A stretch of DNA of 64,000 nt. Source: Phreatobacter sp964587395. Lineage in GTDB: Bacteria > Pseudomonadota > Alphaproteobacteria > Rhizobiales > Phreatobacteraceae. This document shows, in pieces, positions 24,378-32,782 of the stretch. The stretch is from NCBI GenBank assembly GCA_964587395.1, contig CAZPMD010000010.1, forward strand, positions 3,510 through 67,509, read 5' to 3'. Numbering within the stretch: position 1 is the stretch's first letter; each line of letters starts with the position of its first letter. The notes beneath the pieces were generated by a model. That model was not told the origin of the DNA, ran no database searches, and worked only from the letters and a program-made list of their open reading frames with translations. Made by a program: the position numbers and the translations under genes.

Positions 24378-24680
24378 TCAGTGCAGATAGGTGAGGCTCT
24401 GCGCCACTTGCAGTTCGCAAGGCCTGACCAGGCGCGACGAGGCGATGGTGACCGAGTGAAGCCGGCCGTCGAGGTTCTTCTCCCAGAAGGCGAGGAAGCG
24501 CTTCAGCACCGGGAAATAGGGTGCCTGATCGTAGTTCTGCCAGAGATAGGTCTGCAGGAGCAGGGGATGGTCCGGCATCCGGTAGAGAATCTCCGCCGTC
24601 GTCAGGGCATAGCCCTCGATCAGGCGGACGAAATCGGCATCGACACGCTTGGGAATGACGGCACTGGACTGCACGGGCAT
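24378..24680 (-). CDS. Usg family protein
   Basis: A 100-aa protein with the Usg signature YALTTAEILYRMPDHPLLLQTYLWQNYDQAPYFP followed by RFLAFWEKNLDGRLHSV. These short proteins are widespread in alphaproteobacteria, and the name derives from an old position upstream of other genes. No function is known. The ATG at 24680 follows CGGAGG by five bases. A CtrA-like box lies about 100 bp upstream. Confidence 0.85.
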   Translation of the reverse strand: MPVQSSAVIPKRVDADFVRLIEGYALTTAEILYRMPDHPLLLQTYLWQNYDQAPYFPVLKRFLAFWEKNLDGRLHSVTIASSRLVRPCELQVAQSLTYLH

Positions 24681-24782
24681 GACGGCCTCCGATGGAGTTG
24701 CGACGATGCACTGTCCCGCGGGCGCCGGTGTCATGGCCGAACCTTCGCCGACCCCCGATCCATCGATTGAGCGACCGGCATG

Positions 24783-24798
24783 GTTAGCGAAGGCTTAA
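24783..24798. promoter_or_regulatory. CtrA-like box (TTAA-N7-CTAAC on minus strand)
   Basis: Minus strand reads TTAAGCCTTCGCTAACCAT, one mismatch from TTAA-N7-TTAAC and ending in the CtrA half-site-like TAACCAT. It lies between the leftward usg gene and the rightward BcsS-like gene and could serve either. Confidence 0.4.
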
Positions 24799-24877
24799 TT
24801 CCCCTGCGTCACCCCGTGCGGGCCTATCCGTTTCCTTCCGAAATGGCCGCCAACAGCGATCCGTGACTTCATGGGCC

Positions 24878-25588
24878 ATGCGCGCATGGAGAGCATGTGG
24901 AGCCGTAATCGTCGCATGGTTGTCGACCGCTCAGGCGGCCGAGGGATCGGATGCGTCCCGCTTCACCTCATTCCTCGGGTTCGAGGGCGCCTTCGACGGT
25001 TTCCACCTTTCCTCCGGTTTCGACGCTGCGGTCGGTACCCACGCCGAGGGCCGTGGCCTGGTGCTCCGCTTCGCGGCGGGGTCCGGCGTCTCGCGCTTCC
25101 GCATCGATCCGCTGCTACCTGACCGCGTCCTCGAGGCCTCCGGTACCGTGCGCGCCATGTCCGGCTGGCGTCAGTCCGGCTGGTGGGGGTCGGCCACACT
25201 CCTCGTCGGCCTCGCCGCGGAGACGCGCCGCCTCAGCCCTGCTTTGCCCGATCCTCATCTCGGCACGCGACTCGGCCCGGCTATCGCCGCCGATGCGTGG
25301 CTGACGCCCACCGAGCGTGTCGCCGTCCAGGTCTATGCCGCCTATGCGACGCCCTTCGCCGCCGCCAGCCTGCGCCTCGCCCCGGGCTACGACATCGGCA
25401 AGGGCGTCTTCGTCGGACCGGAGGCGAGCTTCAGCGCCCACCACGGCACGCTGCGCTCGCGCCTCGGGCTGCACGTCACGGGCATCACCATCGGCACGGT
25501 GGGGCTGCGCCTGTCCGGAGGCTACGCGGCCGATCGGGGTGGCAGGGCGGGACTCTATGGCGGACTTTCGCTCTGGCGGCGCTACTGA
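24878..25588 (+). CDS. BcsS-like outer-membrane/cellulose biosynthesis protein
   Basis: A 236-aa exported protein with signal peptide (WRACGAVIVAWLSTAQAAEG) and alternating hydrophobic strands typical of a small barrel: GLVLRFAAGSG, SATLLVGLAAE, VAVQVYAAYAT, GLRLSGGYAAD, and a final strand ending SLWRRY. The plan resembles BcsS proteins found with cellulose synthase loci in Hyphomicrobiales. No bcsA or bcsB is in the window, so the assignment is tentative. A GTG at 24863 would add five residues. Its stop overlaps the convergent GT39 gene by 7 bp. Confidence 0.6.
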   Translation: MRAWRACGAVIVAWLSTAQAAEGSDASRFTSFLGFEGAFDGFHLSSGFDAAVGTHAEGRGLVLRFAAGSGVSRFRIDPLLPDRVLEASGTVRAMSGWRQSGWWGSATLLVGLAAETRRLSPALPDPHLGTRLGPAIAADAWLTPTERVAVQVYAAYATPFAAASLRLAPGYDIGKGVFVGPEASFSAHHGTLRSRLGLHVTGITIGTVGLRLSGGYAADRGGRAGLYGGLSLWRRY

Positions 25589-27108
25589 GCGGCGGTGAGA
25601 TCCGGAATAGCGGGAACCAGCGGGTCCCGGACAACGAACAGGTGCAGCAGGTCCATCCGGGCGGAGAGGCCGAACTGCTCGCGCCAGAGCCGGTCCACAT
25701 GGCCAGCGGGCTCGACGCTGCGATAGAGCTGCCGCAGGCGCGCGGACACCTCCTCTGCCCTGCGGCTCTCGGCAACCACCAGCACCGGTCGCGCGGAGAG
25801 CGCCACCGCGTCCGGCTGTGGCTCCATGGCGTAGCGGAGCCGCTCGCCGAGCTGGATGACCGGAAGGGTGCCGGGGCCATAAAATCGCAGATGGGCGGTG
25901 GTCGTATAGCTGGCCGTGCCGATGGCGCCGGCCCCTGCCCGTTCCGCCGCCTGTTCCACTGCGCGCGCGGCCGCCGGCCAGCCGTGCAACTGTCCGGTCG
26001 GATCAATCGCGAGCGGCGCCAGCCGGAAGGCCGCATGGCCGATGACGAAGAGGCCGAGGGCGACGCCGACAACCACGGACCAGCGCCAGCAGAAGCGCAG
26101 GACGGCCGCGAGCCACGGCGCTGGCGGCAATGTCCGCATCCCGATCACGGCAGCGGCGATCGAAGCCGGCAGCAGGCAGGCGGTCCAGTTGCCCTGCACC
26201 CGGTCGAAGAGGCCGTACCAGACGAGGTAGGCGACCAGCGGCAGCACTGAGACGGAGAGCAGCACAGCCCCCGCCTCGCGCTCGCGCAGACTGCGGCGCA
26301 GCGCGATCCACAGACCCCAGAGGACGAGAATGCCGATGAACGGGGTCAGCAGCGCCGCCTGCCCGGCCAGGAACTCCGGAACGAACCGCGGATCAAAGGC
26401 GGTCGGCACCGCGCGCCCGAACTGCTTGGTCAGCGAAGCCCCGCCCTGGGCGAGGTTCCACCACACGACGGGCGCCATGACGGCGAGACACAAGACGCCC
26501 CCACCATAGGGCCAGGGCGAGCGAAACCAGCGGCGCAGATCAGGCACGAGGGCGAGCCAGGCGAGGATGGCGAGCCCGAGGAAGACGGCGGTGTATTTGG
26601 AGACGAAGGCGAGCCCGATCGACAGCCCGACCGCCAGCCACCATTCTCCCCGTCCGGTGCGCCACACCTCGACCAGCGCCAGCAGCGCCAGCGTCCAGAA
26701 CAGCACGAGCGGCGTGTCGGGAGTCACCAGCATGGCGCCGGCCCCGAGGAACAGCGTCGCCTGTACCAGGGCCGCTCCGGCGAGCGCCGCGCCGCGATCG
26801 TCGGCGAGCCGCCACACGAGGCGCCACACACCAAGGCTCGCGGCCGCGCCGAGCAGGACGGAGAGCCAGCGAATGCCGATTTCCGTGTCGCCGAACACCG
26901 CCGTGGAGGCGCGGATCAGCACGGCCACCATCGGCGGATGGTCGAAATAACCGAAGGAGAGATTCTTCGACCACAGCCAGTAGTAGGCCTCGTCGGCGGC
27001 GAGGCCGAGGCTTCCGGCCGCCCAGAGACGGATCGCAGTCAGGGCGAGAACCAGTGCCACCACCGCTCCGACGCTCCCCGCCCCGATCGGGCGTGGCGCG
27101 GCGGGCAT
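25582..27108 (-). CDS. GT39-type membrane glycosyltransferase (ArnT/PMT-like)
   Basis: A 508-aa polytopic membrane glycosyltransferase. The N-terminal periplasmic loop has LGLAADEAYYWLWSKNLSFGYFDHPPMVA, the GT39/GT-C motif with its catalytic acidic DE pair, followed by about 11 TM helices and a C-terminal periplasmic domain. Such enzymes take a sugar from a polyprenyl-phosphate carrier and pass it to a lipid or protein. The gene directly upstream (stop and start one base apart) encodes a DPMS/GtrA fusion that could make that donor. It is the last gene of the btaA-btaB-GT2-GT39 operon. The acceptor is unknown. Confidence 0.88.
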   Translation of the reverse strand: MPAAPRPIGAGSVGAVVALVLALTAIRLWAAGSLGLAADEAYYWLWSKNLSFGYFDHPPMVAVLIRASTAVFGDTEIGIRWLSVLLGAAASLGVWRLVWRLADDRGAALAGAALVQATLFLGAGAMLVTPDTPLVLFWTLALLALVEVWRTGRGEWWLAVGLSIGLAFVSKYTAVFLGLAILAWLALVPDLRRWFRSPWPYGGGVLCLAVMAPVVWWNLAQGGASLTKQFGRAVPTAFDPRFVPEFLAGQAALLTPFIGILVLWGLWIALRRSLREREAGAVLLSVSVLPLVAYLVWYGLFDRVQGNWTACLLPASIAAAVIGMRTLPPAPWLAAVLRFCWRWSVVVGVALGLFVIGHAAFRLAPLAIDPTGQLHGWPAAARAVEQAAERAGAGAIGTASYTTTAHLRFYGPGTLPVIQLGERLRYAMEPQPDAVALSARPVLVVAESRRAEEVSARLRQLYRSVEPAGHVDRLWREQFGLSARMDLLHLFVVRDPLVPAIPDLTAAQ

Positions 27109-27109
27109 G

Positions 27110-28228
27110 TCAGCGGCGCCAGACGAGGGTGGCGGACGCGGCATAGTTGAACACCGCGCCCATGACCGCGCCGGCGAGGCCTGAAAGCCACCAGTCGACG
27201 TTGCCGGCGTACAGCCAGCTCGCCACGCCCACATTGCCGAAGGCACCGATGCTGCAGACGAGATAGAACAACAGCAGGCCGGTGACGAAACGCGCCCCCT
27301 TCAGCCGCGCGTCGCGATAGGTGATCTCGTTGTTGATGACGAAGTTCGACGTCATGGCGACGAAGGTCGCGATCGTCTGCGCCCATTCGAAACGGACGCC
27401 CAGCGACAGGCCGGCATAGAGCGTGGCGAGATGAACGAGGACGCCGCTGGCTCCCACCAGGGCGAAGAAGATGAAGCGCAGCGGAATGAGGCCGCCGGAC
27501 AGCTTGTTGAGGACGAAGCCGATATAGTCGAGTGCCACCTTCGCATCGAGCTTGCTCTCGCCGTGGACGCGCTCGCGGAAGACGAAGGGCACCTCGGCAA
27601 GGCTCGGCGGCTTCGACACCGAGGCGGCGATATCGGCGAGAATCTTGAAGCCGGAGGTGGCGAGGCGCGGCGCGACCTCCTCGACGATCTCCCGGCGGAT
27701 CATGAAGAAGCCGGACATGGGGTCAGACAACGGCGCTTTCAGGATCATCGCGGACAGGCGGCGGCCAAGATCGGAAATGCCCTGGCGGATCGGCGACAGC
27801 CCCTCGGTCTTCGAGCCCCCGTCGATGTTGCGGCTCGCCACCACGAGGTCGCGCCCGGCGCGGATGTGGTCGAGCATGGCGGGCAGGATGGTCTCGTCAT
27901 GCTGCAGGTCGCCGTCCATCACCGCCACGACCGGCGCGGAGGAGGCGAGCATGCCCTCGATACAGGCGCCCGCGAGGCCCCGCCGCCCGACGCGACGGAT
28001 GCAGCGGATGCGCGGATCGCGGCGCGAGATCTCCTTCATCACGGCGGCGGTGCCGTCCGGGCTGTCGTCGTCCACGACGATCATCTCCCAGGCGATACCG
28101 GAAAGCACATGGTGGAGACGCCGCGCCAGCTCCGGCACGTTGTCGCGTTCGTTGTAGCTGGGCACGACCACCGTCAGTTCGGGGGCGCCGGCGGTGTCGG
28201 TTGGCTGGGTCATCTGGGCGCGGGTCAT
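27110..28228 (-). CDS. Polyprenol-phosphate glycosyltransferase (GT2, DPM1-like) fused to GtrA
   Basis: A 372-aa fusion. Residues about 18-245 form a GT2 domain of the dolichol-phosphate mannosyltransferase type (VVVPSYNERDNVPELA, VDDDSPDGT, MDGDLQHDE, SRNIDGG, SDPMSGFFMIRRE). Residues about 250-372 form a GtrA membrane domain of four helices. It should transfer a sugar from a nucleotide donor to polyprenyl phosphate, with GtrA helping anchor or flip the product. A second ATG lies at 28213. It lies between btaB and the GT39 gene in one leftward operon. Confidence 0.9.
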   Translation of the reverse strand: MTRAQMTQPTDTAGAPELTVVVPSYNERDNVPELARRLHHVLSGIAWEMIVVDDDSPDGTAAVMKEISRRDPRIRCIRRVGRRGLAGACIEGMLASSAPVVAVMDGDLQHDETILPAMLDHIRAGRDLVVASRNIDGGSKTEGLSPIRQGISDLGRRLSAMILKAPLSDPMSGFFMIRREIVEEVAPRLATSGFKILADIAASVSKPPSLAEVPFVFRERVHGESKLDAKVALDYIGFVLNKLSGGLIPLRFIFFALVGASGVLVHLATLYAGLSLGVRFEWAQTIATFVAMTSNFVINNEITYRDARLKGARFVTGLLLFYLVCSIGAFGNVGVASWLYAGNVDWWLSGLAGAVMGAVFNYAASATLVWRR

Positions 28229-28249
28229 AGCCCTCGCCCGGCGACGGGG

Positions 28250-28899
28250 TCAAGCGAGAGGCGGCGCGGCCACGACGGCCTGAANNNNNNNNNNGTCAGG
28301 AAACCGCGCGCGCCCGCCGCATCGACCAGCGTCTCCGCCAGACGATCGCGCGGGGTGACGTGGAACTGCGTCAGCCAGGCCCTGAGGCCGGTGCGGAACA
28401 GAGGCGGCAGATGCTCCTGCCCGCCGAAATCGACGACGTGCAGGAATCCGCCCGGCGAAACGGCGTCCATCGCCCTGCCGAGCGCCTGCTCCCAGGGGGG
28501 GATCATCGACAGCGTGTAGGAGCAGAAGACCCGGTCGAAGCCCTCCCGCGCGAAGATCGTCAGCGGATCGAAGATCGCCGCATCGGCCTGTGCCAGCCGG
28601 ATCCGGTCGGCAAGGCCGGCGCGCGCGACCGCGCGACGCGCTTCCGTCAGCATCACCGGGCTGACATCGAAGCCGTAGAACCGCGTCTGCGGATAGCGCC
28701 GCGCCGCGACGATGAGATTGCGGCCGGTGCCGCAGCCCACCTCCAGCACGGTGCCACCGGGCGGCGGCGACAGCGCTTCGATGAGCCTGTCGCGCCCGAG
28801 CAGATAGTACTTCCGTGTGAGGTCGTAGATGCCGACCTGCCAGCGGTAGATGGCGTCCATCCGCTCGGCGGCCGGCAAGGGCTCCGCGGGGGCGGTCAC
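28250..28899 (-). CDS. btaB: Betaine lipid N-methyltransferase BtaB (3' part crosses assembly gap)
   Basis: SAM-dependent class I methyltransferase with motif I VLEVGCGTGRNLIVAARRYP, then FYGFDVSPVML, FCSYTLSMIPPWEQAL and GGFLHVVDFGGQ. BtaB trimethylates diacylglyceryl-homoserine to the betaine lipid DGTS. It starts at GTG 28899, overlapping the btaA stop by 4 bp. Ten N (28285-28294) interrupt the C-terminus. The most likely end is the frame reading QAVVAAPPLA with TGA at 28250, which requires a true gap of 3n+2 bases. Read straight through, the frame would instead end at 28225 inside the next gene. Identity is strong from sequence and the btaA linkage. Confidence 0.85.
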
Positions 28900-30158
28900 G
28901 GCGACACCAGCGTGTAGAGGTGGAAGCCACCGTAGATCGAGGAGCGGTCGCGATCGGTCATCGCGCGGCAGATGGCCTCGTCATAGCCCCAGCGGGCGAG
29001 GATTTCGGACGCCACGCGGCACGGCAGCAGGCTCTCCTCCGCCGCCGTGCGGAAGATGACACGGGCGCCGGGCCGGGCCGTGCGGGTGATCTCCCGCCAG
29101 AGCCGGTTCAATACCTCGTCGGTCATCCAGTCCTGCGCATCGAGCAGCACATAGGCGTCGCGCGAGGCATCGGGCAGGCTCTCCAGATGGTCGATGAAAT
29201 TCTCGTGCCGGACCTCGACCCGGTCGGCACGGTCCCGCACCGCTGCAAAGTTGGCGGCGCCGAGATAGGGCGGCACCGCCCCGTCCCTGCCCGGCTGGTA
29301 GCGCCGGCCGAAGGCCTGCCAGGCGAAGTAGTTCTGGTCGAGCGGAAAGCCACAGGCGAGGCGCTCGAGGCGGGCCATCAGCACCTCCTCCATGCCGCCA
29401 CCGGCCTTGGCCGAGGTCAGCAGCGAACGATATTGCGCCGGCGGAATGCCGAGGCCATAGAGCGAGGCCGGGTTCTTCACCAGCCAGCGCACCAGGCCGG
29501 AGGAGAAGACCGGTTTCAGCTCCGTGTCGAAGATGGCGCGCTGCTCGGCGAGCGAGCGCGCCTGCAGCATCCGGCGGGGATCGCGGCCATGCAGCCGCGC
29601 CACGGCATGACCGGTGCCGATCATCCAGCCGAGCAGGCCCTTGCGGTAGAGATTGCTGGAGAAGTGGCCGATGCGGCGGCGTCCGGCGAGATCGCGCCGG
29701 TCCCAGTAGGCGCGGGTCGTGACATCGAGGCTGTCGCGCAGATGGCGGTCATAGGCCGCGACATTGTCGCGGCTGTCCGCCTCGCCGAAGAAGCGGAAGA
29801 AGGTGGCGTGATCGGGAAGGTGACGCGCCGCGGCGAGCTTCAGCCGGTTGAGCGCGACGTGGTTCTCATTGAGGTCGAGCGCGGTGATCCGCGCCGGATC
29901 GGCAACGAGATAGCTCAGCACGTTGCAGCCGCCCGAGGCGATAGCCACCACGTGGTCGGTGGGCCTGAGCGCCAGCGCCTCCATGTCGATCTCGGGATCC
30001 TCCCATATCTGCGGATAGACGAGGCCGGAGAACATCAGTGTGAAGAGGCGCTCCTGCAGCCCCGCGCGGGACAGGGGCCGGTGGCGCGTCACCGCCCGTT
30101 CGAGGTTGCGATGGGTCGCCTTGCGCGTCTCGCCTGCCACCAGGGCCATGCCGTTCAT
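28896..30158 (-). CDS. btaA: BtaA: SAM:diacylglycerol 3-amino-3-carboxypropyltransferase
   Basis: A 420-aa DUF3419/BtaA protein. It has FSGLVYPQIWEDPEIDMEAL and AIASGGCNVLSYL (SAM-binding loop), then ITALDLNENHVALNRLKL, and late motifs NFIDHLESL and FRTAAEESLLP. BtaA moves the aminocarboxypropyl group of SAM onto diacylglycerol, the first step of betaine lipid (DGTS) synthesis; btaB follows with a 4-bp overlap. In other alphaproteobacteria the pair is induced by phosphate starvation through PhoB, to replace phospholipids. A Pho-box-like array lies directly upstream (30181-30235). Confidence 0.93.
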   Translation of the reverse strand: MNGMALVAGETRKATHRNLERAVTRHRPLSRAGLQERLFTLMFSGLVYPQIWEDPEIDMEALALRPTDHVVAIASGGCNVLSYLVADPARITALDLNENHVALNRLKLAAARHLPDHATFFRFFGEADSRDNVAAYDRHLRDSLDVTTRAYWDRRDLAGRRRIGHFSSNLYRKGLLGWMIGTGHAVARLHGRDPRRMLQARSLAEQRAIFDTELKPVFSSGLVRWLVKNPASLYGLGIPPAQYRSLLTSAKAGGGMEEVLMARLERLACGFPLDQNYFAWQAFGRRYQPGRDGAVPPYLGAANFAAVRDRADRVEVRHENFIDHLESLPDASRDAYVLLDAQDWMTDEVLNRLWREITRTARPGARVIFRTAAEESLLPCRVASEILARWGYDEAICRAMTDRDRSSIYGGFHLYTLVSP

Positions 30159-30180
30159 CCCGATTCTGCCTCAATGGGAC

Positions 30181-30235
30181 GGGCGTATGATCGAGGGGTG
30201 ACGCGCTGGTGAAGGGTCGATGAAGCTGCGATGAC
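30181..30235 (-). promoter_or_regulatory. Pho-box-like array: five phased 11-nt repeats upstream of btaA
   Basis: On the minus strand five consecutive 11-mers each begin (G/T/A)TCA(T/C): GTCATCGCAGC, TTCATCGACCC, TTCACCAGCGC, GTCACCCCTCG, ATCATACGCCC. PhoB binds tandem 11-bp units with core TGTCAT/TTCAT. The array ends 23 bp before the btaA ATG. The phase and the target gene fit; the cores deviate from consensus in this GC-rich genome. Confidence 0.55.
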
Positions 30236-30249
30236 GCCCCCGCGGCAAG

Positions 30250-30432
30250 GGCGTCAGGCAGATGCCGACAATTGCAGGGGTCTTGGCAGCGGCCGGGTAA
30301 GGTCAACCGGTAGGGTAAAGACACGGCTTTGATTGTGCTGCCGCGAAGAAGAGCAGATAGACGATGACAACAACTCCGCGTCCACGGAGATGACATTCAG
30401 CCCCGGGTCGGCAACGCCCCGGGGATTTTTTT
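30250..30432 (+). ncRNA. Candidate small RNA or leader transcript
   Basis: The region ends in a rightward terminator, although no rightward gene lies between 25588 and 36955, so something short must be transcribed into it. It contains a small hairpin (CTCCG 30374-30378 with CGGAG 30385-30389) and a nine-codon frame ATG 30364 to TGA 30393 (MTTTPRPRR). The 5' end is unknown; a weak -35-like TTGATT starts near 30331. It could be an sRNA divergent from btaA or encode a micropeptide. Confidence 0.4.
30401..30432 (+). terminator. Rho-independent terminator (orphan, plus strand)
   Basis: Arms CCCCGGG (30401-30407) and CCCGGGG (30418-30424) followed by A and seven T (30426-30432). No poly-T follows on the minus strand, so it acts rightward. 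Confidence 0.8.
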
Positions 30433-30464
30433 ATTCCGCCCTGCCGGGATCCCGTTGAGGATGG

Positions 30465-32072
30465 TTAAGAGGCGGGCTGGCCGCCCGCGGCGGCGAGGGC
30501 CTCGGGCGTGTCGAGGTCGAGATGCACGTCGTCGAGCTCCGCCGACACCTCGGCGATCGCTTCGGGCGAGGCGGCGAGAATGGCCCGCCCGCCCTGGTCG
30601 CCCGTGACCCGCAGGAGTTCAGGAAAGAAGCGCCGCCCCCACAGCACGGGATTGCCGCGGCGGCCGTCCGCGACGGGGACCACGACGTGACGGCCGGCCT
30701 GAGGGGCGAAGGCCTCGACGAGACGTCTCACCAGGCCCGACGAGATGCGCGGCATGTCACCGAGCAGCACCACGACGGCGTCCACGGTCTCGTCGAGGGC
30801 GGCAAGCCCTGTCTTCAGCGAGGTCGACAGCCCCTCCGCGAAGTCCGGATTGTGGGCGAAGCGAAGGTCGAGACCGGCCAGGGCCGAGCGCACCGCCTCC
30901 GGCTGATGGCCGGTGACGACGACGACCTCCGAAAGGCCCGCCCCCATCGCCGCATCCGCCGCATGGCGGACGAGCGGGGCACCGTCGATGCGCGCCAGCA
31001 GCTTGTTCGGCCCGCCCATGCGCGTCGAGCGCCCGGCGGCGAGCACGATGGCGGCAATCCGCGGCGCATGGCCCATGTCCTGGTCCCCCTCGCGCGGCTG
31101 CGGCCGCGACACGATCTCCATGAGCAGCCCGCCGACCCCCATGCCGGTGATGTCGGCGCGGGTCACCGCCAGCCCGGCAAGGAGCCGCATCAGCACCCAG
31201 TCGAAGCCGTTTTCCTTCGGCGACCGGGCGCAGCCCGGCGCACCGATGACAGGGACGCCGGCCAGTTCTCCGACCATCAGCAGGTTGCCCGGATCGACCG
31301 GCATGCCGAGGTGCTCGACCCGGCCGCCCGCGGCCTCGAGCGCCGCGGGAATGACGTCGCGCCGGTCGGCGATGGCGGAAGCGCCGAAGACGAGCACCAG
31401 GTCGCTCTGCGGAACGAACTCGGCGAGCGCCTTCGTCAGATGGGCCGCGTCATGCGGGATGCGGCTCTCGACCGCAATGGCGGCCCCGGCCGGGGCGAGG
31501 CGTTCCGCCGTCACGCGCAGCGTCTTGTCGATCACCTTGTCGGCGAGGCCCGGCAGCAGCGTCGAGATCACGGCGACGCGCCGCCGCACGAAGGGCGCCA
31601 CCCGAACCAGAGGCGGTGTGGCCGAAGCCTGGGCGACCCGGTCTCCGGGTGCGGCATAGGGAATGATCTTGACGGTCGCCACCATCTCGCCGGGTTCGAC
31701 GGTGGCGAAGGCCGGCAGCGTCGCCAGGGTGATCGCCTCGTCGAGGCGGTTGATGCGGTCGATGCCATCGCGTTCGACCACCAGCACGCCCGCGACCGTC
31801 GCGAAGAGATTGGCGCGGCCGGTGAAGGCCGGATCGACCCTCAGCCCCTGCCCTGCCACGGCGCCCGCGATGCGCGCAGCGGCCTCGTCCTCGCCGACGT
31901 CGCCGGGTTCGGCGAGCGCCACGGTGACGCTGGCGACGCCCGCCGCCTTCAGGGCCGCGATCTCCGCGGCGCCGATGCGGATGCCCTTCTTCAGGACGAG
32001 GCCGCCCTGCCGCACGGCATGGGCGACAATGCCGCCGAGCGCCTCATCCACCGGCACGGGACCGAACCGCAT
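30465..32072 (-). CDS. Molybdopterin-binding / MobA-like NTP transferase fusion (Mo cofactor cytidylyltransferase type)
   Basis: A 535-aa two-domain protein. Residues about 1-335 form a MoeA/MoaB-like molybdopterin-binding domain (VLVFGASAIADRRDVIPAAL, GAPGCARSPKENGFDWVLMR). Residues about 340-535 form a MobA/MocA-type nucleotidyltransferase with AIVLAAGRSTRMGGPNKLL and VVLLGDMPRISSGLVRRLV. The fusion likely attaches CMP to molybdopterin for xanthine-dehydrogenase-family enzymes and checks or delivers the cofactor. It is the last gene of the leftward maturation block coxD-CPBP-coxE-xdhC-xdhC. Its position supports supply of MCD cofactor to the CoxL-like enzyme 6 kb upstream. Confidence 0.88.
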   Translation of the reverse strand: MRFGPVPVDEALGGIVAHAVRQGGLVLKKGIRIGAAEIAALKAAGVASVTVALAEPGDVGEDEAAARIAGAVAGQGLRVDPAFTGRANLFATVAGVLVVERDGIDRINRLDEAITLATLPAFATVEPGEMVATVKIIPYAAPGDRVAQASATPPLVRVAPFVRRRVAVISTLLPGLADKVIDKTLRVTAERLAPAGAAIAVESRIPHDAAHLTKALAEFVPQSDLVLVFGASAIADRRDVIPAALEAAGGRVEHLGMPVDPGNLLMVGELAGVPVIGAPGCARSPKENGFDWVLMRLLAGLAVTRADITGMGVGGLLMEIVSRPQPREGDQDMGHAPRIAAIVLAAGRSTRMGGPNKLLARIDGAPLVRHAADAAMGAGLSEVVVVTGHQPEAVRSALAGLDLRFAHNPDFAEGLSTSLKTGLAALDETVDAVVVLLGDMPRISSGLVRRLVEAFAPQAGRHVVVPVADGRRGNPVLWGRRFFPELLRVTGDQGGRAILAASPEAIAEVSAELDDVHLDLDTPEALAAAGGQPAS

Positions 32073-32104
32073 CGCCGCCTCCCGTCAGCGCAGCCGCGCG
32101 CCGC

Positions 32105-32782
32105 TCACGCGATGCCCTGCCGCCAGGCCTGCGTCACCTCGGCAAGGATCGACACGGCGATCTCCGCCGGCGAGATGGCGCCGATGGCGAGCCCGATCGG
32201 CGCCCTGATCCGCGCGACGGCCTCGGGAGCGGCGCCCTTCGCGGTCAGCCGTTCCACCCGCTTGGCATGGGTGCGCCGCGACCCGAGGGCGCCGATGTAG
32301 AAGCACTCCTTGCCGAAGGCGTGCAGCAGCGCCGGGTCGTCGATCTTCGGGTCGTGGGTCAGGGCGATGAAGGCGGTGTAGCGATCGACCTTCAGGCCAG
32401 GCAGCGCATCATCGGGCCATTCCGCCAGCAGGCGGACGTCCGGAAAGCGCTCGGGGGTGGCGAAAGCGGTGCGCGGATCGACGATGACGGGGTCGTAGCC
32501 GAGCATTCTCGCCATCGGTACCAGGGCCTGCGAGATATGCACGGCGCCGATGATGACCATCTGCGCTGCCGGCACCTGAACGGTGAGGAACTGGCGAGTC
32601 CCCTCCACCGCGCCGCTGCGGCCGCTGCGCAGGGCGGCACGGATCGCCTCCTCCAGCGGATCGCCCGAAAGCCTGTCCTCGGTGACGAGGCGGGCATCGC
32701 CCCCGTCGAGATCGGTGACGAGCACCGCAGCCCGGCGCTCCGCCCGTGTGGCGTTCAATGCGGAGAGCAGATCAAGGCGCAT
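32105..32782 (-). CDS. XdhC family protein (C-terminal Rossmann module)
   Basis: A 225-aa XdhC-type protein. It has MVIIGAVHISQALVPMARMLGYDPVIVDPR (Rossmann-like), then FIALTHDPKIDDPALL and YIGALGSRRTHAKR, and ends with GLAIGAISPAEIAVSILAEV. XdhC proteins bind and insert sulfurated Mo cofactor into xanthine-dehydrogenase-family enzymes. The usual N-terminal CoxI-like domain is largely in the separate preceding gene. The two overlap by one base (TGATG), so XdhC here is made as two polypeptides that probably act together. Confidence 0.9.
   Translation of the reverse strand: MRLDLLSALNATRAERRAAVLVTDLDGGDARLVTEDRLSGDPLEEAIRAALRSGRSGAVEGTRQFLTVQVPAAQMVIIGAVHISQALVPMARMLGYDPVIVDPRTAFATPERFPDVRLLAEWPDDALPGLKVDRYTAFIALTHDPKIDDPALLHAFGKECFYIGALGSRRTHAKRVERLTAKGAAPEAVARIRAPIGLAIGAISPAEIAVSILAEVTQAWRQGIA

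Larger units (their letters stand above)
30159..30464. other. 306-bp intergenic region between btaA and the MoaB-MobA fusion gene
   Basis: No protein gene longer than nine codons is visible. It contains the btaA promoter with the 11-nt repeat array (leftward), and on the plus strand a possible small transcript of up to about 190 nt ending in a strong terminator at 30401-30432. Confidence 0.6.

Noticed and set aside
30522..32300. 592-codon plus-strand frame over the MoaB-MobA and XdhC genes
   Set aside because: Low-complexity Arg/Asp/Gly/His composition and no start context. It lies antisense to two well-supported genes.
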